A stretch of DNA of 64,000 nt from NCBI RefSeq assembly GCF_031326345.1, contig NZ_CP133671.1, positions 6,463,001 to 6,527,000 of the forward strand. The letters are read 5' to 3'. Within the stretch, counting starts at the first letter, position 1. Every line of letters begins with the position of its first letter. The notes under the pieces are model-generated. The model made no database searches and had not been told where the DNA came from. It worked only from the letters and a program-made list of their open reading frames with translations. Positions 45,708 to 54,055 of this stretch are shown here, in pieces. This DNA is from Aureispira sp. CCB-E (GTDB lineage Bacteria > Bacteroidota > Bacteroidia > Chitinophagales > Saprospiraceae). Both the position numbers and the translations under genes were made by a program.

Positions 45708-46562
45708 ATGAAAAAGAAAATGTACTCCTTTGTTATTTTTTTTTCACTTTGCTCTATTGCACAAGCGCAAAACGTCGGGATTGGAGCATCCAATCCTAGA
45801 GCTAAACTTCATATTTTGAGTAATACCAATGGCGCTCATGTTCAAGTTTTAGGAACAGACAATGTCAATGCAACGTGGAGATTAGCCACCCCTTCCAATC
45901 AAGTTGTCGCCTTTGGGGGCAACTCAGATCACAATATAGATTTTGGTTATTTTGACAATGCCAATACAAGTTTCACTTCTCGGTTTAGAATAGAACGCAT
46001 AACAGGAAATGTTGGAATTGGCACAACTACCCCATCTAATAAACTAGATGTCAATGGTTATATAGAAGTTGGAACAGATGTTACTGGTGGAGCAGACGTA
46101 GAGGGGGCGATGCGTTATAATACGACCAAAAAATGCATTGAATTTTATGACGGTTCTTCTTGGCGTTGTGCGGGAGAACCCTATATCCAAACTTTTTCGC
46201 TAAGAGATGGGGTCAACTCCAGTTTAGATGGAGCTGGTAGCAATATTACCAACTGGAATACAAGTGGCTATGGTTATCTTTATTCGTTTACCGTTAATAA
46301 TTGTAGAGCTGGTAGCAAAATACTGTTCTTAATTGAGCAGGTAACAGGTACAGGAGACCGAAGAGCTAATGGCGGTTACCTTTCTTCTCATAAGCTTTAT
46401 GGCAATGGTGTCTGGATGGAAAAAGAAATTCCGCTAGTTGGAAATGATGAAACTATGACAGCCGTTTTCTGGGGGACTCCCAACACTTCTGGTAATCTAT
46501 CGTTTCACTATGAAAATAATAGCCATGAAACCAATGTAAGAATTACAGCCATTGTCTTCTAA
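45708..46562 (+). CDS. Secreted protein with tail-spike-like GIG repeats
   Basis: 284 residues. A signal peptide ends near AQAQ. Two copies of the NVGIGxxxPxxKL motif (NVGIGASNPRAKLHI and NVGIGTTTPSNKLDV) match the bacterial repeat found in fibre-like surface proteins that often precede an S74 chaperone domain; here no S74 domain follows. The second half has a short conserved-looking RYNTTKKCIEFYDGSSWRCA then a beta-rich region of unknown fold. Probably a cell-surface or secreted adhesin-like protein. Not a recognised enzyme. Monocistronic. Confidence 0.7.
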   Translation: MKKKMYSFVIFFSLCSIAQAQNVGIGASNPRAKLHILSNTNGAHVQVLGTDNVNATWRLATPSNQVVAFGGNSDHNIDFGYFDNANTSFTSRFRIERITGNVGIGTTTPSNKLDVNGYIEVGTDVTGGADVEGAMRYNTTKKCIEFYDGSSWRCAGEPYIQTFSLRDGVNSSLDGAGSNITNWNTSGYGYLYSFTVNNCRAGSKILFLIEQVTGTGDRRANGGYLSSHKLYGNGVWMEKEIPLVGNDETMTAVFWGTPNTSGNLSFHYENNSHETNVRITAIVF

Positions 46563-46673
46563 TTTTTTACTTTTCTAAACAATTGCTTATTACCCAAAAG
46601 ACCTGAAACTAGTTTACCAACATCGGCTTCACAAAATAAATATTAGTTATTTTGTAAGTGCAAATAAGGCAAA

Positions 46674-46711
46674 AAACATCCTGTAGTTTGATTAAAATTA
46701 TAGGGTGTTTT
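46674..46711 (-). terminator. Terminator of helical protein gene
   Basis: On the minus strand AAACACCCTATA pairs with TACAGGATGTTT (mismatches included), followed by TTT. Confidence 0.5.
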
Positions 46712-46724
46712 CATTTGTTTGATC

Positions 46725-48134
46725 TTACTTCAATTGCTCCAAGAGCCATTTTTTCTCCAGTAATTTTTGAGTTCCCTCTATCTCTTTATACAATTTTTCT
46801 CTTGCCTTCTTATTAAAGGGAGGTAAATTGATGAGTTTTTGCATCATCCGAATAAAGTTCTTATAAATCTCTTGATGGTAAGCCAAGATTTCTTTTCGTC
46901 GCAAAAATACTTTAAAGCTATTGATAAATGATTCCAAAACATCGTACTCATCTAGTTGGTAATAGACTTTCATTAACAATACTTTGGCATCCATCGTAAT
47001 AAAAAGTTCCTTATAATCCACTTGCTGTAAGCGAATCATTGTTTCCTCGTATTTCTCTTGCGCAAAGTAAAGCATTGAATAAGCATTGTGAACATAGGTT
47101 TCGTGATACTGAGGTTCTACAAATGGCTTGTATTCCTCAATAAACTGCTCTGTCCAATCAATTTTGCCTAGATGCAAGGCTAATTTTGTAATGTTATTAA
47201 ACTTGAATTGATTTAACTTTCCATCATCTATCAAAATTTTCAATTCTAACCCTGCTTCATATAGTTGAAAGAGTTCCTCTCGGTATTCGTTCTGCCCAAG
47301 GTTTACTTTCCGTACACAATAATTCAAAGCAAATGTATACAAATCCTCTAATTCCCCGTGATCAAAAGCTTCTAACGAAGCTAAAAAGATGGTTTTAAAC
47401 TTTTGAAAATCAGCTTCGGCTTCTTCCCCATCTAATGTAGTTGCTCTATAATAATAATAATACAAGGAAATTGCTGGATACTCTAATAACTCTGGCGCTT
47501 GTTCGATGTACGGCAACACAACATCCAACAAACCCAAATCATATTTTTGTTTATAAACTGTCTCATGCGCTAGAGCCACACAAGCCATTTTTAATTTTTG
47601 AGACAAGAAATATAAATCTAACTTTGTATTTACCTCTTGCAAATTTTTGGAGGTATTACGTTGTTGTACCGACAAGAAAGTACAATAATCCAACTCTATT
47701 GCCAATGCCTTTTTGTGGTGATAAATATCTCTCAAAGGACTTTTTTGTTGGTACCGTTCTGCAGCTACTAATGCTTGTCGATAATGTTTGGACAGCCCCA
47801 ACTTTCGATATTCTTCCATCAAGGCTATTTGCACATTGATCTTATTCTCGACGGCATTTTCGTACACCAAAAACTGTTCAATGACTTTGAATAAAAAAGA
47901 CATTGTATAATCCATCTGGTCAGAACTATATTTTTTCTTGCCAAATATTTTGGGAAATGCTTTTTCTTTTCGAAGGGCAACTCGATTTTCTAAAGGAGTT
48001 TTATACAAAAGCTCAAACAAAGCAATCACATCTTCCCGCTTATTATGATAAGGAGAGCATACGAATTTACGCAAACCTCTAAGCTGACTTTTCGACAAAC
48101 GATAAAAAATATCGACCAATTTACTACTATACAT
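46725..48134 (-). CDS. Hypothetical helical-repeat protein
   Basis: 469 residues, no signal peptide or membrane segment, almost entirely helical by composition (Leu, Glu, Lys, Tyr rich). The spacing of aromatic and small residues (for example YHETYVHNAYSMLYFAQEKYEE) suggests TPR-like helical hairpins throughout. Long unannotated proteins of this sort are conserved in Saprospiraceae and other Bacteroidetes, but I recognise no specific family. It is transcribed on its own and divergently from the T9SS protein gene. Confidence 0.75.
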   Translation of the reverse strand: MYSSKLVDIFYRLSKSQLRGLRKFVCSPYHNKREDVIALFELLYKTPLENRVALRKEKAFPKIFGKKKYSSDQMDYTMSFLFKVIEQFLVYENAVENKINVQIALMEEYRKLGLSKHYRQALVAAERYQQKSPLRDIYHHKKALAIELDYCTFLSVQQRNTSKNLQEVNTKLDLYFLSQKLKMACVALAHETVYKQKYDLGLLDVVLPYIEQAPELLEYPAISLYYYYYRATTLDGEEAEADFQKFKTIFLASLEAFDHGELEDLYTFALNYCVRKVNLGQNEYREELFQLYEAGLELKILIDDGKLNQFKFNNITKLALHLGKIDWTEQFIEEYKPFVEPQYHETYVHNAYSMLYFAQEKYEETMIRLQQVDYKELFITMDAKVLLMKVYYQLDEYDVLESFINSFKVFLRRKEILAYHQEIYKNFIRMMQKLINLPPFNKKAREKLYKEIEGTQKLLEKKWLLEQLK

Positions 48135-48379
48135 AACTTTTTTTTTTGAGAAAATGACAGTGTAAAGCTTATATTAAGGCTAAATTAAATTAAATTAATT
48201 AGAGAATTGAACTTTTTTGTCTTTTTTTCTACGATAATCTATTTAGATATTTGTATAAGAGAAGAAGCCAATACTATTAAAATATTAGAATTGGCAGCAA
48301 CTAGAAAAAGTCTGGTTGTCTTACTTTGGTTAGAATATGTGTAAAAGCATGTTCATTAAATACAGAATTTGTTGGTTAC

Positions 48380-48521
48380 TTCCATCTTAAATTTGAAAAG
48401 GGGTTTTCAAATTTTGAATCATTCAAGCAAGATGGAAGGTTTATTAGAGAAATCTAGTAAAAATTTAGGAGCTAAAGTTGTTATTAAGTTGGGGAACGAA
48501 AAAAAACTTTAGCTCCTTTTT
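48380..48521 (+). ncRNA. Candidate structured noncoding RNA ending at a terminator
   Basis: Outer stem TTCCATCTT (48380-48388) / AAGATGGAA (48429-48437) stacks on a perfect 11-bp inner stem AAATTTGAAAA / TTTTCAAATTT (48389-48399, 48404-48414) with a GGGG loop. The terminator stem AGGAGCTAAAGTT (48467-48479) / AACTTTAGCTCCT (48505-48517) and a T-run close it. No open frame is conserved through it. Could be a small RNA or a cis leader element; the 5' end is not defined. Confidence 0.4.
48467..48521 (+). terminator. Terminator-like hairpin with no gene upstream
   Basis: Perfect 13-bp stem, 25-nt loop, then TTTTT. Plus orientation. Confidence 0.75.
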
Positions 48522-48535
48522 CTAAAAAAAAGTCA

Positions 48536-48561
48536 TCGTACACCTAGGTAGTACGATTTTT
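48536..48561 (+). terminator. Second tandem terminator-like hairpin
   Basis: TCGTAC (48536-48541) / GTACGA (48551-48556), 9-nt loop, TTTTT. Confidence 0.55.
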
Positions 48562-48587
48562 GATACATTAAGAGAACCTATTATAAT

Positions 48588-48720
48588 CTAGCACGGATTT
48601 ATATGATTATTACCTGCTGAATCAAAAATATACGCAGCACCACCACCATTAAAATCATAAATCCATAGAGGTGTTGAACCTACCAAACATTCTACGTTCA
48701 ACTGAGAGATTAGACGAAAA
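48588..48720 (-). pseudogene. Possible remnant of a small gene
   Basis: On the minus strand the frame ending at 48588 reads LVGSTPLWIYDFNGGGAAYI and on to a stop after HINPC. This looks more protein-like than its surroundings (Gly/aromatic pattern, ending with Cys), but upstream it runs into a poly-T-derived FFF stretch and has no convincing start. It may be a decayed 3' end of a secreted or lipoprotein gene. Low confidence. Confidence 0.25.
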
Positions 48721-48732
48721 AAAAAAGTACAC

Positions 48733-50172
48733 ATGGATAAATCTAAACACAATCTCCGTTCAAATTTCCTATTAGTCCTATTTGCAATAAGCAGCTTTTC
48801 TTTATTTGCACAAAAACAAGTCAACACAGGCAGTGTCACTCTAAGTAATAACAATGGTCAAACAGGAACGACACAAATACAATCAAATAGAATTCGAAAC
48901 CTCTCTATTACGTCTAGCACAACGGCACAGCAAGAGCGTAAAATTTCTGGAACTAGCTTAGGAGTTATTCCTGGAAATGTTTATACCAATAATATTTTAA
49001 CTTCTGCTGGTGGAGATATGACAAGCAACAGCAATAGCAATAGCAATAACGATGTTGTTAATTGTCCGATGATGTATGTACAGGTAACCATTCCTTTTTT
49101 GCAAAGTTGTGTCAATTCAGTTGCTCAAATAGACTACTGTAATCATGGAACGGCAACAGCAATAAATTCTTACGTTGATGTTGAGTTGCCTGCGGAGTTA
49201 TCATTGGATAGTGCTGAAATTCCCTATACAGTTCAAGGAGCTAATGTGTACCGCTTTCAACTTGGCAATATTCCTGTTGCTAATTGCAATCAATTTGAGC
49301 TTTATTTTACAACAACTTGTGATTCTAGTCTTATAGGAGATCAACATTGTATTCAAGCACATATTTATCCTGACACGCTTTGCAATAGTGTGCAAAATAC
49401 GCCTTTGATAACTGTCAATGCTAATTGTAATGCAGCAGGAAAAACAACTTTTACTCTTAATAATCATGGTACTGAAGTTACATTAGATCAGTACATGCAA
49501 TTAATTGTTATTGATGATCACTTATTGGCAGGAGGCACACCTGCTGTTTATTTGGATGACACTTTGGAGCTTGAAAGTCAGGGTACTTTTGTTCGTGGCT
49601 TTACTGGAGGGCAACAACATTATGAACTCAAACTAACAGATGGACAAGGCAATCAATTGGTACACTCAAGAGTAAACAATTGTTATGCAGGCTCTCAAAA
49701 TGTTGTTATCAATACATTCCACACACACCAACACTTGAATCAATTTGGAAATGGCGGTATATTGCCGTCTATTAGTCAAGGTTGCGCTATCAATGGAGAA
49801 GCAACGGCTCAGACCAACTCATCCTTTATTCCTGCCGCTAATTCATCGCCTAATTACAATAATAGTTCAACAACTAACAGTAATAATAATGGAAATACTT
49901 CCGATTTAGAACAATTAGAAGTAGCCGAAACAACTGTAAAAGTTTTCCCTAATCCATTTAATTACTATACAACAGTTGAAATAGAAGGTCCTATAGCTGA
50001 CCGATTCATGTTTAGATTATATGATGCAACAGGCAAGATAGTCCGTATCATGGAAATTGAAGGTCAACGAACATTCCAAATTGAGCGAGAAAACTTATTG
50101 CAAGGTATGTATCTTTATCAAATAGAAGCTCAAGGCAAGTTTATCGACTCTGGAAAATTAATAATAAAATAA
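48733..50172 (+). CDS. Secreted protein with conserved-repeat-type domain and T9SS type-A sorting domain
   Basis: 479 residues. Signal peptide ends near SLFAQ (about residue 27). Residues about 115-235 have the pattern of DUF11/conserved-repeat domains (CNHGTATAINSYVDVELPAELSL-type text and even Cys spacing), a surface-protein module. After a Ser/Asn-rich linker (NSNNNGNTS) comes a type-A sorting domain: VFPNPFNYYTTVEI, LYDATGKIV, QGMYLYQIEAQGKF. Surface or released protein of unknown role. Its 3' UTR holds repeat copy 5 before a perfect terminator. Confidence 0.8.
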   Translation: MDKSKHNLRSNFLLVLFAISSFSLFAQKQVNTGSVTLSNNNGQTGTTQIQSNRIRNLSITSSTTAQQERKISGTSLGVIPGNVYTNNILTSAGGDMTSNSNSNSNNDVVNCPMMYVQVTIPFLQSCVNSVAQIDYCNHGTATAINSYVDVELPAELSLDSAEIPYTVQGANVYRFQLGNIPVANCNQFELYFTTTCDSSLIGDQHCIQAHIYPDTLCNSVQNTPLITVNANCNAAGKTTFTLNNHGTEVTLDQYMQLIVIDDHLLAGGTPAVYLDDTLELESQGTFVRGFTGGQQHYELKLTDGQGNQLVHSRVNNCYAGSQNVVINTFHTHQHLNQFGNGGILPSISQGCAINGEATAQTNSSFIPAANSSPNYNNSSTTNSNNNGNTSDLEQLEVAETTVKVFPNPFNYYTTVEIEGPIADRFMFRLYDATGKIVRIMEIEGQRTFQIERENLLQGMYLYQIEAQGKFIDSGKLIIK

Positions 50173-50203
50173 ATAAAGGTTATACCAATAAAATCGCATT
50201 AAA

Positions 50204-50276
50204 TTGATTATCAACAAGGTACACTTTCACCTGTTTTAATTCTAAAAAACTGATAATCAACTGCACAACACTCAAG
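50204..50276 (+). repeat. Dispersed intergenic repeat, copy 5 (short)
   Basis: TTGATTATCA (50204-50213), then TGATAATCAACTGC (50251-50264) and CACTCA, aligning with 11406-11477; it lacks the GTAGTAGCA core. Sits between the stop of the T9SS gene and its terminator, the same relative place as copy 1. Confidence 0.6.
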
Positions 50277-50332
50277 AAATAAAATAATAACAAGATAGAA
50301 AGTTGGTTATAAGTAGTTCGTTGCTACTTTTG

Positions 50333-50366
50333 TTCCTGCTAGTAGGGGTACTAGCAGGAATTTTTT
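50333..50366 (+). terminator. Strong terminator of T9SS gene
   Basis: TTCCTGCTAGTA (50333-50344), GGGG loop, TACTAGCAGGAA (50349-50360), then six T residues; a perfect 12-bp stem. Convergent with lpxK. Confidence 0.93.
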
Positions 50367-50369
50367 ATT

Positions 50370-51413
50370 TCAGTCCCTATTCAAATGATTTAATAAAGTT
50401 TCTCGGAGTAAATTCTCTTCGTTAAAAGCAATCTGAACTTCAATTGGTAATACATATATTAGCAGATTCTCTTGTGCTAAGTAAGCCTGATATGGCTTTA
50501 GTTTAGTTGCATCCTTTTCTGTTGTAATAATAAGTTGACTTGAACTTATTTTTTTGATTTTTTCAAGATCTTTTAGCGTATAATGATGGTGATCAGGAAA
50601 TTTTAGTGCTTGAACCTCGGAAGCATAAGATGTAATATATTCTTCCAAATAATGAGTAGTAGCAATCGCTGTTACCAAAGTAATTTTCTGGTTTTTCAAT
50701 TGGTCTAACTCTACCAATTGTTGTTTATCAAACAATTGATACAAGGCTTGATACTTAAAATAAGAAAAGAAAACACGTTGAGAAGGCAATGGCTTTATAG
50801 CTTGAAGGAAGGCAACTTTTTGTGCCTGACTAATGATCCTAGGGCACTTGGTAATAATAATAATATCCGCCCGCTGATAACCACTTCTAAACTCTCTTAA
50901 ACGCCCCATTGGCAGTACCCAATCTCTAAAAAAAGGTTGTTCAAACGTAGTCAACATAATCTGTAAGCTAGGCTGTATCGCCCAATGTTGAAAGGCGTCA
51001 TCTAACAAAATACAATCAATTGCCTTGTTTTCTTTTAAGGCAGCTTCTACCCCTAACACTCGGCGCTCGGCTACTACCACTGTATTATTGGGAAAACGTT
51101 GTTTCAATTGCAAAGGCTCATCCCCTACCTCACTAGCAAGACTATTTGTTTCAACCAATCGAACTCCTGTTGTTTGTCTATGATAACCTCGACTAACAAT
51201 TCCAGGCGTCAAAATGGGTTGTAGCATTTGAGTAAAATAAGCGACATGAGGACTTTTTCCTGTTCCACCTACCGATAAGTTGCCCACATTAATCACAGGA
51301 ATGTCAAATGACTTTGCTTTTTTATTTCCGTACTGATAAAAGGCTCTGTGCAATCTAACTAAATTACCATACAACAACGAAAATGGATACAATATGTAAC
51401 GCAATACATTCAA
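50370..51413 (-). CDS. lpxK: Tetraacyldisaccharide 4'-kinase
   Basis: 347 residues. The P-loop INVGNLSVGGTGKSPHV is the LpxK signature, placed early (about 42-58), followed by SRGYHRQTTG, VGDEPLQLKQRF and LLDDAFQHW, the catalytic-region motifs of the family. The enzyme phosphorylates the 4' position of the lipid A disaccharide at the inner membrane, so the cell makes a lipid A-type outer membrane. The N-terminal membrane helix (about 5-25) is present. No other lpx gene is nearby. Confidence 0.95.
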   Translation of the reverse strand: MNVLRYILYPFSLLYGNLVRLHRAFYQYGNKKAKSFDIPVINVGNLSVGGTGKSPHVAYFTQMLQPILTPGIVSRGYHRQTTGVRLVETNSLASEVGDEPLQLKQRFPNNTVVVAERRVLGVEAALKENKAIDCILLDDAFQHWAIQPSLQIMLTTFEQPFFRDWVLPMGRLREFRSGYQRADIIIITKCPRIISQAQKVAFLQAIKPLPSQRVFFSYFKYQALYQLFDKQQLVELDQLKNQKITLVTAIATTHYLEEYITSYASEVQALKFPDHHHYTLKDLEKIKKISSSQLIITTEKDATKLKPYQAYLAQENLLIYVLPIEVQIAFNEENLLRETLLNHLNRD

Positions 51414-51461
51414 AATCGTTTATTTTTCTCTTTTGTTATCAATTGAATATAAAAAATAACA

Positions 51462-51494
51462 AGTACCTTGCAGTAGCAGTGCAACAAACTATTG
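51462..51494 (+). repeat. Dispersed repeat core, copy 6
   Basis: AGTACCTTGCAGTAGCAGTG and AACAAACTATT align with the copy 1 core at 11481-11512 with about five differences. Lies between lpxK and the DUF4442 gene. Confidence 0.5.
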
Positions 51495-51518
51495 TATAAC
51501 AAAGTAACAATAAAAAAT

Positions 51519-51545
51519 GAGCTACTCCAACTTATGAAGTAGCTC
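51519..51545 (-). terminator. Terminator of hydrolase-DUF4442 unit
   Basis: Minus strand: GAGCTACT (51538-51545), loop, AGTAGCTC (51519-51526), then A and TTTTTT. Confidence 0.8.
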
Positions 51546-51593
51546 GTATTTAAAATTATGTTTTTAATTCTTTCTGATACTTTAACTGTTGGT

Positions 51594-52127
51594 TTATACA
51601 GATGCAGCTTTTCGCTTGGCGCGCTTTTCTTTATAATAAGATTTGTTGGCAATATAAATTGTCTTTCTTACTTCACAATAAACCTTCGTTTGATCTTTGT
51701 TGGTTAAATAAGTTGTTTTTACAATTTCTATCTCTTGTTCCGTTTCTACTTTTTTCTTGATTGCTTCCACTTCGTCCAATGTGTATGTAAAACTAGCATA
51801 GATATTTTCTCTAGCAGGTATTTTGAAGAAAATTTCAGCAGCTTTATCCCACACAACATAGTTCTCATCCAATATATTCATTAACTGAACCATCGGAATA
51901 GGATCTACAGCAGAAAACATACTTCCACCAAAAATAGAATTGACATAGTTTTTGTTTTTATAACTAATTGGCAGTTCAATTTTAATTGTCATTAAGTCTG
52001 TAGATACCTCCGAAATCTTAGCCGTACTTCTTCGATACATAGGAGACCAGTTGAAACCATATTTAAACAAGGTGGACTTTCCAATATACTTGGAGCCAAT
52101 TTTGGCAATTGATTGATAGATTGACAT
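51594..52127 (-). CDS. DUF4442 hotdog-fold protein
   Basis: 177 residues with the DUF4442 pattern: FNWSPMYRRSTAKISEVS at about 26-43, and NSIFGGSMFSAVDPIPMVQLM at about 63-83, the loop and helix of a PaaI/YiiD-like hotdog thioesterase fold. The C-terminus is very basic (KEKRAKRKAA). Activity on acyl-CoA or acyl-ACP is inferred from the fold. It starts 18 bp after the epoxide-hydrolase-like gene and shares its promoter. Confidence 0.85.
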   Translation of the reverse strand: MSIYQSIAKIGSKYIGKSTLFKYGFNWSPMYRRSTAKISEVSTDLMTIKIELPISYKNKNYVNSIFGGSMFSAVDPIPMVQLMNILDENYVVWDKAAEIFFKIPARENIYASFTYTLDEVEAIKKKVETEQEIEIVKTTYLTNKDQTKVYCEVRKTIYIANKSYYKEKRAKRKAASV

Positions 52128-52145
52128 AGTATTGTGGTTGATTGA

Positions 52146-53063
52146 TTAATTGTACTTTTTCAAATGAGCATCCATCGCTTTCCAAACCTCTTTAGGCTGG
52201 TCTTGTACCAACCAATGGCTAGCATCTAACTCAATGAGTTGGTACTCGCCTTTCATATACTGTTGAGTAGCTTCTACAGATTGACGGCCTAAAGCTTGGT
52301 CTTTGTTGCCCCAAATTAAGGTTGTTGGTATTTGAACTTCAGCAATATTCAAATTTTCTGAAATTTGAATCATTTTATTCCAATTCTTGCGATAATAGTG
52401 CAAACAAGTGGTCAAGGCTCTTTTTCCACTAAAAACAGCTTGATAAGCTGCCACTTGTTCAGGTGTTGATAAATACCAACACGATTCTTTTAACCGTTTA
52501 AAATCTTTGGCTTTTAGAACCGCTTCTGGCAAAAAACTTAATTGAAACAACCTAGCATACGAACTCATTTCTTTTTGTTTTTCGTCGTTCTTAACCGCAT
52601 TTCCTAATGCAGTTAGATGCGGAACCGATAAAGCCACCCAAGATTTGACGTGTTGAGGATACAAACCAACAATAGACCAGCCAATTGCAGAACCCCAATC
52701 GTGCCCCATAAGATGAAATTTTTCGATTCCTTTAGCTTTAGCAATTTCAATAATGTCTTTGGCAATCTTTTCAATCGCATAATTTTTAATTCCTTTTGGT
52801 CTTGCCTTAGGACTGTATCCTCTCATATCAGGAGCAATACAATAATAGCCTTGAAGATGCAAATGTTCCATCGTAGATTCCCACATATGAGAAGTTTCAG
52901 GAAACCCATGCAATAGAATGACAGCAGGACCATCAGAAGGAGTGCCAATTGTTCGACAGTTAAACTCAAAGTCATTGGCTTTTATTTGTTCTAATTTTAT
53001 TTCTGTCGCCATTAGATGCAAAGAAAAACTGACAAAGAACAAGACCAATAAGATTTTATTCAT
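52146..53063 (-). CDS. Exported alpha/beta hydrolase, epoxide-hydrolase type
   Basis: 305 residues. A signal peptide (MNKILLVLFFVSFSLHLMA) puts it in the periplasm. The oxyanion motif LLHGFPETSHMW is followed by the nucleophile elbow GHDWGS, where Asp replaces Ser; this is the signature of epoxide hydrolases and haloalkane dehalogenases. The acid (WGNKDQALG) and the final His (ASHWLVQDQP) are in place. Substrate unknown. A promoter is at 53119-53150, so it can be expressed apart from the TetR-controlled genes upstream. Confidence 0.9.
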   Translation of the reverse strand: MNKILLVLFFVSFSLHLMATEIKLEQIKANDFEFNCRTIGTPSDGPAVILLHGFPETSHMWESTMEHLHLQGYYCIAPDMRGYSPKARPKGIKNYAIEKIAKDIIEIAKAKGIEKFHLMGHDWGSAIGWSIVGLYPQHVKSWVALSVPHLTALGNAVKNDEKQKEMSSYARLFQLSFLPEAVLKAKDFKRLKESCWYLSTPEQVAAYQAVFSGKRALTTCLHYYRKNWNKMIQISENLNIAEVQIPTTLIWGNKDQALGRQSVEATQQYMKGEYQLIELDASHWLVQDQPKEVWKAMDAHLKKYN

Positions 53064-53118
53064 AAGGTGATTTTTATTTTAGACAACCAAAAATTAACAA
53101 ATGATTGTCAAGTATATA

Positions 53119-53150
53119 CAAAAGTATTTTTCATTTCCACAAACAACAAA
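53119..53150 (-). promoter_or_regulatory. Promoter of epoxide-hydrolase-like gene
   Basis: Minus strand TTTG (53147-53150), 20-bp spacer, TACTTTTG (53119-53126), a good TTG / TAnnTTTG match; leader about 50 nt. Confidence 0.65.
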
Positions 53151-53173
53151 AGAAAGCCTAATAGGCTGCTAAC

Positions 53174-53998
53174 TTAGTTAAGTTGTTCTGTAGCAATTTT
53201 TTTAAGTTCATCTGACCACAGAATAGAATAGTGTCCCAGATTATCCAGCTCAATTAAACGAGACTGATGAATTGCTTTGTGCGCAATTCTCGCAGAATCA
53301 ATGGGAATTACTCGATCTGTTTTAGAATGTACGATTAGAGCATTTTTCACATGCTTTACCTTCGTTCCATAGTTATTGATATTCATATCATTAATTGGAA
53401 TTCCCATATCCGATTCTACCAATTCAATTACTTTATTGACCGTTCGAGTCCCAACACCCAACGTTTTAGAAACCTGCTCTATACGATCTCTAAAATCATG
53501 GGGGGTCGTTACAGCCATCCATTGTTGGATTGGTATTTCGATATTGTTGCTCATTGCAATTATGCTGGTAACACTCCCAAAAGAATGGCTTATAATCGTG
53601 GTCGGCTTATATTGGTTCAAAAGATCCGTTGCCAATTCTGAGAACTCAAACATACTAGTGTTGCCTTTTGAACTTCGACCATGCGAGGGACCATCAAAAG
53701 CAACTACATAGTATCCCTTTGACAACAAAATATCTACCATTGCCCCAAAATTACCTGCCTGCCCTTCCCAACCATGTATCAACAAAGCTGTTTTATCGTT
53801 AGGGTTTCCCCACATATACATTTGTATGTCAAATTGCTTGAATCGAATGCGCTCTTGTTTAGCTCGATCCAAAACTTCATCCTCAAAAGCACGCAACTTT
53901 TTGATTCTAGGGTTAGACATGAATTGATACACTTGTTTAGCCAAAACACTAGGAAACAAGGTATTCATTATTTTGAAATACATTTTTGATAACATCAT
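53174..53998 (-). CDS. Alpha/beta hydrolase, serine type
   Basis: 274 residues from the ATG at 53998; a TTG at 54034 would add 12 residues and is less likely. LLIHGWEGQAGNFG gives the oxyanion region, ISHSFGSV the nucleophile elbow (Ser in S-H-S-F-G), SKTDRVIP the acid and NLGHYSIL the His. No signal peptide: a cytosolic hydrolase acting on esters or acyl thioesters by analogy. It follows the thioesterase gene by 57 bp and is probably under the same TetR operator. Confidence 0.88.
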   Translation of the reverse strand: MMLSKMYFKIMNTLFPSVLAKQVYQFMSNPRIKKLRAFEDEVLDRAKQERIRFKQFDIQMYMWGNPNDKTALLIHGWEGQAGNFGAMVDILLSKGYYVVAFDGPSHGRSSKGNTSMFEFSELATDLLNQYKPTTIISHSFGSVTSIIAMSNNIEIPIQQWMAVTTPHDFRDRIEQVSKTLGVGTRTVNKVIELVESDMGIPINDMNINNYGTKVKHVKNALIVHSKTDRVIPIDSARIAHKAIHQSRLIELDNLGHYSILWSDELKKIATEQLN

Positions 53999-54055
53999 GT
54001 TCTTTATTTTTTTGAAAGAAGTTCTAAAAAACAAGCCCTTCTATCAGTCAACAGA

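Larger units (their letters stand above)
48135..48732. other. Intergenic region with structured-RNA candidate and possible gene remnant
   Basis: 598 bp. Holds a nested hairpin (48380-48437), two tandem terminator-like hairpins (48467-48521 and 48536-48561) in plus orientation, and a possible minus-strand coding remnant at about 48590-48720. No plus-strand gene lies upstream to need these terminators. Confidence 0.5.

Noticed and set aside
47441-47839. 132-codon plus-strand ORF opposite the helical protein gene
   Set aside because: Antisense to a continuous 469-residue frame with consistent composition; its own sequence is Thr/Asn-rich without family resemblance.
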